The notes under the pieces: generated by a model
Database searches by the model: none
Told to the model about the DNA's origin: nothing
What the model saw: the letters and a program-made list of their open reading frames with translations, nothing else
Made by a program: the position numbers and the translations under genes
Part shown: piece after piece, positions 1 to 7,758 of the stretch
Layout: each line of letters begins with the position of its first letter
Numbering within the stretch: the first letter of the stretch is position 1
From: Actinomycetospora sp. NBRC 106375
GTDB lineage: Bacteria > Actinomycetota > Actinomycetes > Mycobacteriales > Pseudonocardiaceae
Assembly: GCF_030269665.1 (NCBI RefSeq)
Contig: NZ_BSTS01000013.1
Coordinates: forward strand, 62,001-126,000
DNA length: 64,000 nt
Reading direction: 5' to 3'

Positions 1-195
1 CCCGACGAGGCGATCGACACGATCGCCGTCGCGTGCCGGCCCGCCGAGCTGCCGGCACTCGTCGCCCGGCACGCCGCCCCCTTCGACCACCTCGACCTCT
101 GCGCCCCGCCGTGGGGGCTGGACGACGACCAGCTCGAGGACGCCACGGGACGGATCGTCGACGCCCTGACGCCCGCCCTGGCGGGGGCGTCGTGA
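1..195 (+). CDS. C-terminal end of a probable F420-dependent LLM-class oxidoreductase (partial)
   Basis: This is the last 64 codons of a gene entering from outside the window and ending at TGA 193-195. The tail (IDTIAVACRPAELPALV, then DHLDLCAPPWGLDDDQLED) resembles the C-terminus of luciferase-like (LLM) F420-dependent oxidoreductases, where a flow-control helix leads into a last beta strand with a short acidic tail. The stop overlaps the GTG start of the following enoyl-CoA hydratase (GTGA), so the two genes are probably co-translated. The catalytic core is outside the window, so the family call rests on tail similarity alone. Confidence 0.55.
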   Translation, partial: PDEAIDTIAVACRPAELPALVARHAAPFDHLDLCAPPWGLDDDQLEDATGRIVDALTPALAGAS

Positions 196-989
196 CGCCG
201 ACGACGCTGCGCCTCGACCGCCCGCGCGAGGGCGTCGTCGTGCTGACCCTCGACCGCCCGGACCGCCTCAACGCGATGACCGCGACGATGTTCGCCGAGC
301 TCGAGGAGACGGCGCGCGCGTTGGACCGGGAGGACGGCCTGCGGGCCGTCGTGGTCACCGGCGCCGGCCGCGCGTTCTGCGCCGGCTACGACCTCGCCGA
401 CGCCGCGGAGCTACCGACCCTCGGCGCGCTCGGCATGCTCGACCTGCAGGAGCGGGCCGCGCGCGCCCTCGTGGCCGTGCGGGGCATGCGGCTGCCGGTC
501 ATCGCCGCGGTCAACGGCGCGGCCGCGGGCGGCGGCCTGGCGCTCGCCCTGGCGGCCGACATCCGGCTCGGCGCGCCCACCGCCCGGTTCAACGCCGCCT
601 TCGTGACGATCGGGCTCTCCGCGGGCGACCTCGGCACGTCGTGGCTGCTGCCGCGCCTGGTCGGCCCGGCGGTGGCCGCCGAGCTCGTCTTCACCGGGCG
701 CACCGTGGAGTCCGCCGAGGCGGAACGGACGGGGCTGGTCAACCGCGTCGTCCCGGCCGAGGAGCTGCTCGACGCGGCGCTGGACCTCGCCGGGCAGATC
801 GCCGCCAACTCGCCCGGCGGCGTCATGCTGTCCAAGCGCGCGCTGCAGGCGAACGCGGAGATCCCCTCCTACGCCGCGGCGCTCGAGCTGGAGAACCGCG
901 GCCAGGCGCTGCTCACCCGCACCGAGGACATGGCCGAGGCGCTCGCCGCGATGCGCGAACGCCGCCCCCCGACGTTCGTCGGCGACTGA
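192..989 (+). CDS. Enoyl-CoA hydratase/isomerase (crotonase) family protein
   Basis: A 265-residue crotonase, close to the family's usual 260. The GTG start at 192 is chosen because it overlaps the previous stop and begins just before the LTLDRPDRLNAM strand; extending upstream gives an Arg/Pro-rich non-protein-like sequence. The oxyanion-hole segments CAGYDL (about residue 60) and NGAAAGGGLALALAADIRL (about 108) are present. At the catalytic-Glu region the protein reads AGDLGTSWLLPRLVG, as in many actinobacterial EchA proteins that lack one of the two classical glutamates. It would add water across, or isomerise, a 2-enoyl-CoA. Because it converges on the BadI/SDR/ACAD operon, a BadK-type role (cyclohexenecarboxyl-CoA hydration) is possible but unproven. 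Confidence 0.85.
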   Translation: MTPTTLRLDRPREGVVVLTLDRPDRLNAMTATMFAELEETARALDREDGLRAVVVTGAGRAFCAGYDLADAAELPTLGALGMLDLQERAARALVAVRGMRLPVIAAVNGAAAGGGLALALAADIRLGAPTARFNAAFVTIGLSAGDLGTSWLLPRLVGPAVAAELVFTGRTVESAEAERTGLVNRVVPAEELLDAALDLAGQIAANSPGGVMLSKRALQANAEIPSYAAALELENRGQALLTRTEDMAEALAAMRERRPPTFVGD

Positions 990-991
990 CG

Positions 992-1882
992 CTAGCCGCG
1001 CTGGGCCTTGCTCGCCGCCGAGGCCGCCGTGCTCCTCTCCCGCGCCTCGGCCCAGTCCTCGGCGCTCATCGCGGTGAGGCCGGCGAACGTGCCGGGGCCG
1101 GCGAGCATCTGCCCGCCGTCCATCGCGATCGTCTGGCCGGTGAGGTAGTCGCACGCGTCGGAGAGCAGGAACATCGTGAGGTTCGCCAGCTCGGCGACGG
1201 TGCCGGCGCGGCCCATCGGGATCCGGTCGGTCTGGGTCGCGCCGACCGAGCTCTGGTCGGTGGGGTTGAGCATCTCCCAGGCGCAGTCGGTGGGGATCGG
1301 GCCCGGCGCGACGGCGTTGAGACGGATCCCGTACCGGGCCCACTCCACCGCCAGCGACATGGTCATCGAGTGCACCGCGGCCTTGGCCATCGCCGAGGGC
1401 GTCACGAACGCCGACCCCGTCCACACCCACGTCGTCAGCGTCGACAGGACCGCGCCCGGGAGCCCCGCCGCGATCCACCGACGGCCGGCGGCGTGGGTGG
1501 TGTGGAAGCTGCCCTTCATCACCGTCGAGGTGACCGCCTCGAGCGCCCGCGGGCTCAGCGACTCGGTCGGCGCGATGAAGTTGGCCGCGGCGTTGTTGAG
1601 CACGCCGGTGAGCGGTCCGTGCGCGTCCCACAGCGCGCCCATCGCCGCGTCGATGCCGTCGCCGTCGCGGACGTCGACGGTCTGGGTGTGCACCGACCCG
1701 GGCCGCGACGCCGACGCCTCGTCGGCGGCCTCCGCGAGCACCGCGGCCCGCCGGCCCCACAGGTGCACCTCCGCGCCGTGCGCGACGAGGTGACCCGCGA
1801 CGCCGCGGCCGAGCCCGGTGCCGCCCCCGGTGACGAGGATGCGCGCACCGGCGAGCAGGTCCGGCCGGAAGGGGCTGGTCAC
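992..1882 (-). CDS. SDR-family acyl-CoA reductase/dehydrogenase
   Basis: A 296-residue short-chain dehydrogenase. GTG 1882 overlaps the upstream acyl-CoA dehydrogenase stop (GTGA). It shows the nucleotide-binding TGGGTGLGRG near the N-terminus, an NNAAANF motif, and GQTIAMDGGQ near the C-terminus. In the active-site area it reads STLTTWVWTGSAFVTPSAMAKAAV, so the Lys of YxxxK is kept but the expected Tyr is replaced by a small residue, as in 2,4-dienoyl-CoA reductase (DECR)-like SDRs. It is the last gene of a minus-strand operon with an acyl-CoA dehydrogenase and a BadI-like hydrolase. A role on a hydroxyacyl- or dienoyl-CoA intermediate of that pathway is inferred. Confidence 0.8.
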   Translation of the reverse strand: MTSPFRPDLLAGARILVTGGGTGLGRGVAGHLVAHGAEVHLWGRRAAVLAEAADEASASRPGSVHTQTVDVRDGDGIDAAMGALWDAHGPLTGVLNNAAANFIAPTESLSPRALEAVTSTVMKGSFHTTHAAGRRWIAAGLPGAVLSTLTTWVWTGSAFVTPSAMAKAAVHSMTMSLAVEWARYGIRLNAVAPGPIPTDCAWEMLNPTDQSSVGATQTDRIPMGRAGTVAELANLTMFLLSDACDYLTGQTIAMDGGQMLAGPGTFAGLTAMSAEDWAEARERSTAASAASKAQRG

Positions 1883-3015
1883 AGGCCCAGGCTCCGGCTG
1901 ATGATCTCGCGCTGGATCTCGTTGGTGCCGCCGTAGATCGGCGGCGCGAGCGCGGCGCGGACCTGGCGCTCCATCCCGTACTCGCGGGCGTAGCCGTAAC
2001 CGCCCATCATCTGCATCGCCTCGAGCGCGACGTGCTTGGCGGTCTCGGTGGCGCGCACCTTGACCATCGAGCTGTCGCGGGCGAGGTCGCCCTCCTCGCC
2101 GGCGTCGATGCGGTCGGCGACGTCGTAGAGGAACGCGCGGCCGACGGCGACGTCGGTGGCGAGGTCGGCGATGCGGTGGCGGATCGCCTGGAAGCTGCCG
2201 ATCGTGCGCCCGAACTGCTCGCGGCGGGTCACGTAGGCGAGCAGGTCGTCCAGCGACCGTTCCGCGGCACCGACCTGCATCGCCGCGATGATCACGCGTT
2301 CGACGCCGAGCCCGCGCATGAGCTGCTTCCAGGCGTTGCCGGCGGTGCCGACCACGGCCGACGCCGGCACCCGCACGCCGGTGAAGAAGAGGTCGTTGAC
2401 GACCCGGGCGCCCATCGTGTCGATGCCGCGGATCTCCAGGCCCGGGGCGTCGCCGGGCACCGTGAGCAGCGTCAGCCCGTCGTGCTTGCCGCCCGTGGTG
2501 TCGGTGCGTGTCAGCACGAGGACGTGCTGCGCCAGGTGGGCCGCGGAGGTCCAGGTCTTCTGGCCGTCGATGACGTACTCGTCGCCCTCGAGGCGGGCCC
2601 GCAGCCGCGCCGAGCCGAGGTCCGACCCGGCGTCCGGCTCGGACAGCGCGATCGCCTCGATGCCCCCGGCGCACAGCGTCTCCACGACCGTGCGCCGCTG
2701 GTCGGCGTCACCCCAGTGCAGGTAGGTCTGGGCCGCGGTGAGGCCGGTGCAGTAGGCGTCGATCATCGCCTGGCCGCGGGAGGCCTCCTCGATGAAGAGG
2801 GTCTCGTCGACGAACGACCCGCCGACCCCGCCGTCTTCGGCCGGCAGCGAGATGCCGAGCCAGCCGAGCTCGCCGAACCGCCGCAGCAGGTCGGGACTGT
2901 TGTGGTCGGTGCCGCCCGCGGTGAGCGCGTCGCGCTGGGCCGCGGTGCCGCACTCGCGCGCGCAGAACGCCCGGATCTCGCGGGCGAACCCCTGCTGTTC
3001 GGCGCTGAACCGCAC
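1879..3015 (-). CDS. Acyl-CoA dehydrogenase
   Basis: A 378-residue flavoprotein of normal ACAD length. The N-terminal helical domain reads FSAEQQGFAREIRAFCARE. The FAD/substrate loop reads AIALSEPDAGSDLGS (about residues 118-132), followed by WTSAAHLAQHVLVLTRTD. The C-terminus is MMGGYGYAREYGMERQVRAA, then IYGGTNEIQREIISRSLGL. At the position of the medium-chain enzyme's catalytic Glu (Y-E-G-T) there is Gly (YGGT), so the base, if present, must lie elsewhere as in isovaleryl-CoA-type enzymes. The gene lies between the BadI-like and SDR genes with a 7-base gap and a 4-base overlap. An AliB/BadJ-type role on cyclohexanecarboxyl-CoA fits the neighbours but is inference. Confidence 0.9.
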   Translation of the reverse strand: MRFSAEQQGFAREIRAFCARECGTAAQRDALTAGGTDHNSPDLLRRFGELGWLGISLPAEDGGVGGSFVDETLFIEEASRGQAMIDAYCTGLTAAQTYLHWGDADQRRTVVETLCAGGIEAIALSEPDAGSDLGSARLRARLEGDEYVIDGQKTWTSAAHLAQHVLVLTRTDTTGGKHDGLTLLTVPGDAPGLEIRGIDTMGARVVNDLFFTGVRVPASAVVGTAGNAWKQLMRGLGVERVIIAAMQVGAAERSLDDLLAYVTRREQFGRTIGSFQAIRHRIADLATDVAVGRAFLYDVADRIDAGEEGDLARDSSMVKVRATETAKHVALEAMQMMGGYGYAREYGMERQVRAALAPPIYGGTNEIQREIISRSLGL

Positions 3016-3022
3016 GGTCGCC

Positions 3023-3823
3023 TCAGTGCGTGCGGTAGGACGCGAACTGCGGCTCGCGCTTCTCGTTGAACGCCGTGATGCCCTCCTGGGCCTCGGCGGT
3101 CTCGCCGAAGAGCTTCAGCGTCGTGTAGGCCATGGTGCCGATGCCGATCATGTGCTCGGTGTCGGTGTTGAACGACTGCTTGAGCACCTTCAGCGCCGTC
3201 GGCGAGTAGGACAGCATCGTGTCGGCGTACCGGCGGACCTCGTCGCGGAGATCGGCGGCGGGCACCACCCGGTTGACCAGCCCCCAGTCCAGCGCCTCCT
3301 GCGCGGACAGGCGCCGCAGCATGAACCAGATCTCCCGCGCGCGCTTCTCGCCCACCACGCGGGCGAGGTAGGCCGAGCCCAGGCCGGCGTCGAACGAGCC
3401 CACCCGCGGCCCGTTCTGGCCGAACGTCGCCGTGTCGGCGGCGATGCTCAGGTCGGTGATCACGTGCAGCACGTGGCCCCCGCCGATGGCGACGCCGTTC
3501 ACCGCGGCGACGACCGGCTTGGGGACGTCGCGGATCACCCGGTGCAGGGCCTCCACCTCGAACAGGCCGGTCTCCGACGGCCCGTAATCCCCGGTCTCCA
3601 TGCGCTGCTTCTGGTCGCCGCCGGCGCAGAACGCCTTCTCCCCGGCCCCCGTCAGGGCCACGACGCCGACCTCGTCGTCGGCCCAGGCGAGCTTGAACGC
3701 GAACACCAGCTCGTCGACGGTGCGCGCGCGGAACGCGTTGAACCGGTCCGGCCGGTTGATCGTGATCCACGCGAGGCCGTTCTCGACCTCGTAGATGACG
3801 TCGGTGAACTCCTCGGGCTTCAT
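3023..3823 (-). CDS. BadI-like 2-ketocyclohexanecarboxyl-CoA hydrolase (crotonase superfamily)
   Basis: A 266-residue crotonase whose sequence tracks BadI of Rhodopseudomonas more closely than ordinary hydratases. It has VIYEVENGLAWITINRPDRFNAFR at the N-terminus, then FCAGGDQ, RDVPKPVVAAVNGVAIGGGHVL, and GSFDAGLGSAYLARVVGEKRAREIWFM, ending SFNTDTEHMIGIGTMAYTTLKL. BadI hydrolyses the alicyclic ring of 2-ketocyclohexane-1-carboxyl-CoA to pimelyl-CoA in anaerobic benzoate and cyclohexanecarboxylate breakdown. MenB and 6-oxocyclohexenecarboxyl-CoA hydratase are relatives and cannot be fully excluded. The ATG 3823 start follows a GGGAAGAGG-type ribosome site. The family comparison is from memory, not from a search. 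Confidence 0.75.
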   Translation of the reverse strand: MKPEEFTDVIYEVENGLAWITINRPDRFNAFRARTVDELVFAFKLAWADDEVGVVALTGAGEKAFCAGGDQKQRMETGDYGPSETGLFEVEALHRVIRDVPKPVVAAVNGVAIGGGHVLHVITDLSIAADTATFGQNGPRVGSFDAGLGSAYLARVVGEKRAREIWFMLRRLSAQEALDWGLVNRVVPAADLRDEVRRYADTMLSYSPTALKVLKQSFNTDTEHMIGIGTMAYTTLKLFGETAEAQEGITAFNEKREPQFASYRTH

Positions 3824-3895
3824 CGGACCTCTTCCCGCCGCGGCTCGTTTTGGCCAGACCTTTGTACCATTGAACAGCGGTTGGCGGGACCCGGT

Positions 3896-4735
3896 TCAGG
3901 CGACGTCGAGGCGACCGCGGTCGAGGACGACGTCGTCGCCGCAGGTCGTGCGGAAGTGCGCCGCGCCGCCGTCGGACCAGATCGCGACCGTCAGCTCGTC
4001 GCCCGGCAGCACGGGCCGGGTGAAGCGCGCGGTCATGCCCGTGACGCGGTCGGGGTCGTTGCCGGCGACGGTGCACATCACCGCGCGGGCGGCGAGGCCG
4101 TAGGTGCACATGCCGTGCAGGATCGGGCGGGTGAAGCCGCCGCGGGCGGCGAACGCCGGGTCGGTGTGCAGCGGGTTGCGGTCGCCGGTCAGGCGGTAGA
4201 GGAGCGCCTGCTCGGGCCGGGTGGCGACGGTGACGACATGGTCCGGGGCGCGCTCGGGGATCGCCGACGGCGCGCTCTCGCCGCGCGGGCCGCCGAACCC
4301 GCCCTCGCCGCCGAGGAACACCGACTGCACCGAGGTCACCAGCGGCGCCCCCGTCGCGGCGTCGACCGCGTCGGCCTGCGTGCGCACGATCGCGCCGCGC
4401 CCCTTGTCCTCGACCGCGGTGACCGTGGCGGCGACCCGTGCGCGGCCCGCCACCGGCAGCGGGGCGTGCAGGAGGAACGTCTGCTCGGCGTGCACGAGCT
4501 GGGTGCGGTCCACCTCGCCGAGGTCGACCGTCGCCGCGCGCGTGATGATGTTCGCGAACGTCGGCAGCACCTTCAGCGGCGCGCCCTCCGTGTTCTCCGT
4601 CGTGAACGCGAGGTCCTCGAGCGGATCGCCCTGCCCTGCCCCGACCGCCAGGGCGTAGAGCATCACGTCGTCCGCCGTCCACGAGAACTCCGCCGCGTCG
4701 CTGCGCGTGCCGACCAGGTCCGGCCTCAGTGCCAT
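3896..4735 (-). CDS. MaoC-type (hydratase 2) enoyl-CoA hydratase, double hotdog
   Basis: A 279-residue protein with an N-terminal degenerate hotdog (DDVMLYALAVGAGQGDPLED) and a C-terminal hotdog carrying the hydratase-2 motif. The motif reads YRLTGDRNPLHTDPAFA (about residues 181-197), with the catalytic Asp and His of D-x(4)-H, followed by GFTRPILHGMCTYGLAARAV. Proteins of this length and layout hydrate medium-chain or steroid-side-chain trans-2-enoyl-CoA to (R)-3-hydroxyacyl-CoA. The gene sits between the DUF6285 gene (10-base gap) and the BadI-like gene (72-base gap) on the same strand, so it is likely in the same transcript. Confidence 0.88.
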   Translation of the reverse strand: MALRPDLVGTRSDAAEFSWTADDVMLYALAVGAGQGDPLEDLAFTTENTEGAPLKVLPTFANIITRAATVDLGEVDRTQLVHAEQTFLLHAPLPVAGRARVAATVTAVEDKGRGAIVRTQADAVDAATGAPLVTSVQSVFLGGEGGFGGPRGESAPSAIPERAPDHVVTVATRPEQALLYRLTGDRNPLHTDPAFAARGGFTRPILHGMCTYGLAARAVMCTVAGNDPDRVTGMTARFTRPVLPGDELTVAIWSDGGAAHFRTTCGDDVVLDRGRLDVA

Positions 4736-4745
4736 GGGCAGCAGG

Positions 4746-5240
4746 TTACGAAGCGCCGAGAACGTCGGCGATCCCGGACCGCGCCCCCGGGAAGCCGGTC
4801 ATCCGGTACCAGGACAGCTCCCGGTCGCGCTGGCGGCGGGCGACGGCGGCCACGAGGTCGTGCGCGCGCCCGCGGGTCGCGGGGTCCTGCACCGCCGCGG
4901 CGTGGGCCCGGGCGACGATGTCCTTGAGCAGGCGGTTCTGCTCGGCGACGTCGGCGAGCGGCACGGCGACGTCCGCGGGGGAGGGCGCCGGGCGGTCGAG
5001 CACCGTCCGCGCCTCCGCGTCGTCGGACGCCAGCTCGCGGACCACCGCGCGGTACTCGGCGTTCTCGGTGACCTGGTAGCGGTACTCGTGCTCGTGGGTG
5101 TCGGTGAGCCAGTCGAGCGTCGCCATCATCAGCAGGGCCTGTTCCCGGGCGAAGCCGGCGTCGTCGCGCAGGGCCGGGACGACGGTCTCCTCGAGCCGCA
5201 CGCGCATCGCGCGCAGCTGCTGGGTGACGGTGGGGATCAC
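4746..5240 (-). CDS. DUF6285 domain protein
   Basis: A 164-residue soluble, largely helical protein starting at GTG 5240, which overlaps the stop of the upstream phosphotransferase gene (GTGA). Recognisable segments are QQLRAMRVRLEETVVPAL, ENAEYRAVVRELAS and RRQRDRELSWYRMTGFPG. In actinobacteria and proteobacteria this small domain is commonly encoded directly after an acyl-CoA-operon phosphotransferase, as here. Its biochemical function is unknown; co-translation with the phosphotransferase suggests a partner or accessory role. The other reading frames here are Arg/Ala-rich and not protein-like. Confidence 0.75.
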   Translation of the reverse strand: MIPTVTQQLRAMRVRLEETVVPALRDDAGFAREQALLMMATLDWLTDTHEHEYRYQVTENAEYRAVVRELASDDAEARTVLDRPAPSPADVAVPLADVAEQNRLLKDIVARAHAAAVQDPATRGRAHDLVAAVARRQRDRELSWYRMTGFPGARSGIADVLGAS

Positions 5241-6391
5241 GACGCACGCTCCTCGGCCAGGAGGTCGGTGAGCTCGCCGAGGAACTGCGCGCCCAGGCCG
5301 GAGATGAAGTCGTACATGACGTCCAGCTGGGTCATCCGGGCCGCCGCGTTGCGGGGCCCGGTGCCCACGAGGGAGACCACGGCCCAGTAGAGGTTGTAGA
5401 CGACGTAGTACTCGAGGCGGGCGGGGTCGACGGTCAGCCCGGACAGACGCTCGTACTCGGCGACGAACGTCGCGGTGTCGGGGAGCCCGGAGTTGCGAAA
5501 GACCCCGGCGTCGTCCTCGTGCCCCCAGGCGCGCAGCATCGCGTAGGCGAGGTCGGCGTGGCGGTCGCCCAGCCAGCAGAGCTCCCAGTCGATCACCGCC
5601 TGGATCCGCCCCGTGTCCTCGTCGAACAGGAAGTTGCCGTTGCGGTAGTCGCCGTGCAGGAACGACACGTGGTCGACGACGGGCCGGTGCTCCCAGAGCC
5701 ACTGCTGCGTGAGCATCACGGTCGGGTGCGCCTCGAGCGCGTCCTCGGCCCACACGCGGTCCCAGAACGCGAGGCGCCGGTCGATCGCGTCGGTGGTCCC
5801 CGGACGCGGGACGTCGAAGGCCGACAGGTCGGCGCCGGACCAGTCGAAGGCGTGCAGGGCGGCCAGGTGCCCGACGAACTGCGGCACCAGCAGGTCGCGC
5901 AGCCGCGGCCCGTACACGGTGCCCAGGCCCGTCGCGAGGGGGACCGCGTCGGTCGGCGCCGTGACGCCGGGGACGAGGTCGCTGATCAGGGCCGGCGCAC
6001 CGAAGTGGGCCGGGTCGGTCGTGAGCCAGTGGACGCCCGGGACGGGCAGGACGTCCCGGGTCGCCGCCATGGCCTGGAACTCGCGCTCGGCGCTGGTGGG
6101 GCAGATCGCGCCGGGCACCTTGATCCGCAGCACGAGGTCCTCGGAGGTCCCTCCGCGGGTGAGGACGAAGCGGTGGCACTCGTTCGCCCCGCCGCCCGAC
6201 ATCCGCTCGACCGCACCGAGGGTGAACGCGCCGCCGATGTGCGCGGCGAGGAAGGCCTCCAGCCGCCCGGCGACGTCGTCGCGTGCCGGCGCCTCGGTGA
6301 CCGCGCCCTCGCGGATGCGGGCCCGGCGCTCGAGGAGGCGGTCCAGGCCGGCCTCGGGGGCCGTCGACGGTGGTGGGGCGGTGCGCGTCAC
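5237..6391 (-). CDS. Phosphotransferase family protein (APH/ACAD10-like)
   Basis: A 384-residue kinase-fold protein related to aminoglycoside phosphotransferases and the N-terminal kinase of ACAD10. The Brenner catalytic motif FLHGDYRNGNFLFD (about residues 250-263) is followed by the metal-binding VIDWELCWLGD. A nucleotide-binding hairpin is seen at MSGGGANECHRFVL with the Lys of VLRIKV. ACAD10-type kinases phosphorylate hydroxyacyl-CoAs so that an acyl-CoA dehydrogenase can eliminate phosphate. That role here is inferred from the ACAD in the same operon. It is the first gene of the minus-strand operon, divergent from the reductase-like operon at 6580. Confidence 0.85.
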   Translation of the reverse strand: MTRTAPPPSTAPEAGLDRLLERRARIREGAVTEAPARDDVAGRLEAFLAAHIGGAFTLGAVERMSGGGANECHRFVLTRGGTSEDLVLRIKVPGAICPTSAEREFQAMAATRDVLPVPGVHWLTTDPAHFGAPALISDLVPGVTAPTDAVPLATGLGTVYGPRLRDLLVPQFVGHLAALHAFDWSGADLSAFDVPRPGTTDAIDRRLAFWDRVWAEDALEAHPTVMLTQQWLWEHRPVVDHVSFLHGDYRNGNFLFDEDTGRIQAVIDWELCWLGDRHADLAYAMLRAWGHEDDAGVFRNSGLPDTATFVAEYERLSGLTVDPARLEYYVVYNLYWAVVSLVGTGPRNAAARMTQLDVMYDFISGLGAQFLGELTDLLAEERAS

Positions 6392-6519
6392 GGCGGATCA
6401 CCTGCTTCTCGTCGTCGGGCCCACGGCGGCCCGACCTGCGGGAAGACGGTAGTGACGAGTCGCAGGTCGTCAAGCCGCCGAGTGGCCGACCTTCGAATGG
6501 TCAGTCCGAACCTTGTGGG

Positions 6520-6534
6520 CTGAGTCGCACTCAG
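6520..6534. promoter_or_regulatory. Inverted repeat in the divergent promoter region, candidate operator
   Basis: CTGAGTcgcACTCAG is a perfect 6-base dyad with a 3-base spacer. It lies 46 bases before the start of the benzoyl-CoA reductase-like gene and 129 bases upstream of the divergent phosphotransferase gene. The 188-base intergenic interval has no other gene. The TetR regulator at 10745 is the nearest candidate binder; that is inference. A similar TGAGT half-site dyad occurs at 20659-20676. Confidence 0.4.
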
Positions 6535-6579
6535 TTAGCGTCGGGCAGAGAGGACGCCGTCGGACCGCGAGGAGGGGTC

Positions 6580-7758
6580 ATGTCCGTCGATCCGGACACC
6601 GCGCGCGAGGCGCTCGCCGCGCTGTGCGCGGTCGCCGACGACCCGGACGCGTACGTCGTACGGTGGAAGGAGCGGACCGGCGGCCGGGCCATCGGGGTGT
6701 TCCCGATGAACTTCCCGTCCGAGATCGCCGCGGCGGGCGGCGCGCTGCCAGTGGTCATCCAGGAGAACCGCGAGCCGGACAGCCTCGGCCGCAACCTGCT
6801 GGCGGAGTTCTACTGCGGCTACACCCGCAACCTCGCCGACCAGGCGGCGAAGGGCACGCTGGACATCTACGACGCCTTCTTCCAGGCCGACCACTGCACC
6901 CAGCTGCTCGGCGCGGTCGACGTGGTGCGGGCCGAGGTGCCCGACGCGCCGGTGTTCTTCGGGCAGCTCCCGACGTCGATGTCCGACAGCTGGGCCGGCG
7001 AGCGGGCGCTGGCGACCATGCGGTCGTTCGTCGAGGAGATGGGGCGCTTCGCCGGGACCCCGGTCACCGCGGCGGCCCTGGCCGACGCCATCGCGGTGCA
7101 CAACGAGAACCGGCGGCTGCTCCGCGAGGTCTACGCCGCGCGGCGGGCCGGGAACGCCGCGCTGTCGTCCCCGGAGATGCAGGTGCTGGTGAAGTCCAGC
7201 ATGGTGATGGACACGCGGGAGCACACCGCGCTGCTGCGGGAGGTCGTCGCCGGCCTCGCCGCCCGGCCGCGGGACGACCGGGTCCGTCTGTACCTGTCCG
7301 GTCACCTCTCGCACGCGCCGCGGCCCGAGCTCCTGGCGGCGATCGAGGAGTGCGGCGCGATCGTCGTCGACGACGACCTGTTCACCGGTGGCCGCCACAT
7401 CTCCACCGACGTGCCCGAGGACGGCGATCCGGTCGCGGCGCTGGCCGACTGGTACCTCCGCCGGGACGCGGTCGCCCCGTGCCCGACGCTGGTCAAGCAC
7501 GAGACCGACTGGGAGGAGCGGCTGGTCGAGGCCGTCGACGCCTCGGGCGCCGAGGGCGTCGTCGTGCTGATGGTCCGCTTCTGCGAACCGCACATGCTCT
7601 ATTACCCCGAGCTGCGCAAGCGCCTGAACGAGCGCGACATCCCGCACCTGCTGATCGAGACCGAGCACGAGGGCCTGCCGGTCGAGACCGTGCAGACCCG
7701 CGTCGAGGCGCTCCTGGAGCGCATCCGCCGCAACGCGCCCCTGGAGGCGATCCGATGA
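6580..7758 (+). CDS. 2-hydroxyacyl-CoA dehydratase/benzoyl-CoA reductase family subunit, BcrC-like
   Basis: A 392-residue protein; the ATG at 6580 follows a GAGGAGGGG ribosome site. The family signature RFCEPHMLYYPELRKRL (about residues 332-348) matches the Cys-containing FCEPH motif of BcrC/BadD and HgdB-type subunits. Other candidate Fe-S cysteines lie in FYCGYTRN (about 79) and DHCTQLLG (about 106). Length matches BcrC (about 385). Together with the next gene it should form the catalytic half of an ATP-driven ketyl-radical enzyme that either reduces an aromatic acyl-CoA or dehydrates a 2-hydroxyacyl-CoA. Characterised members are oxygen-sensitive, so presence in a genome rich in oxygenases is notable. 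It overlaps the next gene by ATGA. Confidence 0.85.
   Translation: MSVDPDTAREALAALCAVADDPDAYVVRWKERTGGRAIGVFPMNFPSEIAAAGGALPVVIQENREPDSLGRNLLAEFYCGYTRNLADQAAKGTLDIYDAFFQADHCTQLLGAVDVVRAEVPDAPVFFGQLPTSMSDSWAGERALATMRSFVEEMGRFAGTPVTAAALADAIAVHNENRRLLREVYAARRAGNAALSSPEMQVLVKSSMVMDTREHTALLREVVAGLAARPRDDRVRLYLSGHLSHAPRPELLAAIEECGAIVVDDDLFTGGRHISTDVPEDGDPVAALADWYLRRDAVAPCPTLVKHETDWEERLVEAVDASGAEGVVVLMVRFCEPHMLYYPELRKRLNERDIPHLLIETEHEGLPVETVQTRVEALLERIRRNAPLEAIR

Noticed and set aside
411..1760. Long minus-strand frame antisense to the enoyl-CoA hydratase
   Set aside because: Arg/Gly-rich shadow caused by high GC; the hydratase and SDR in the other frames carry all family motifs.
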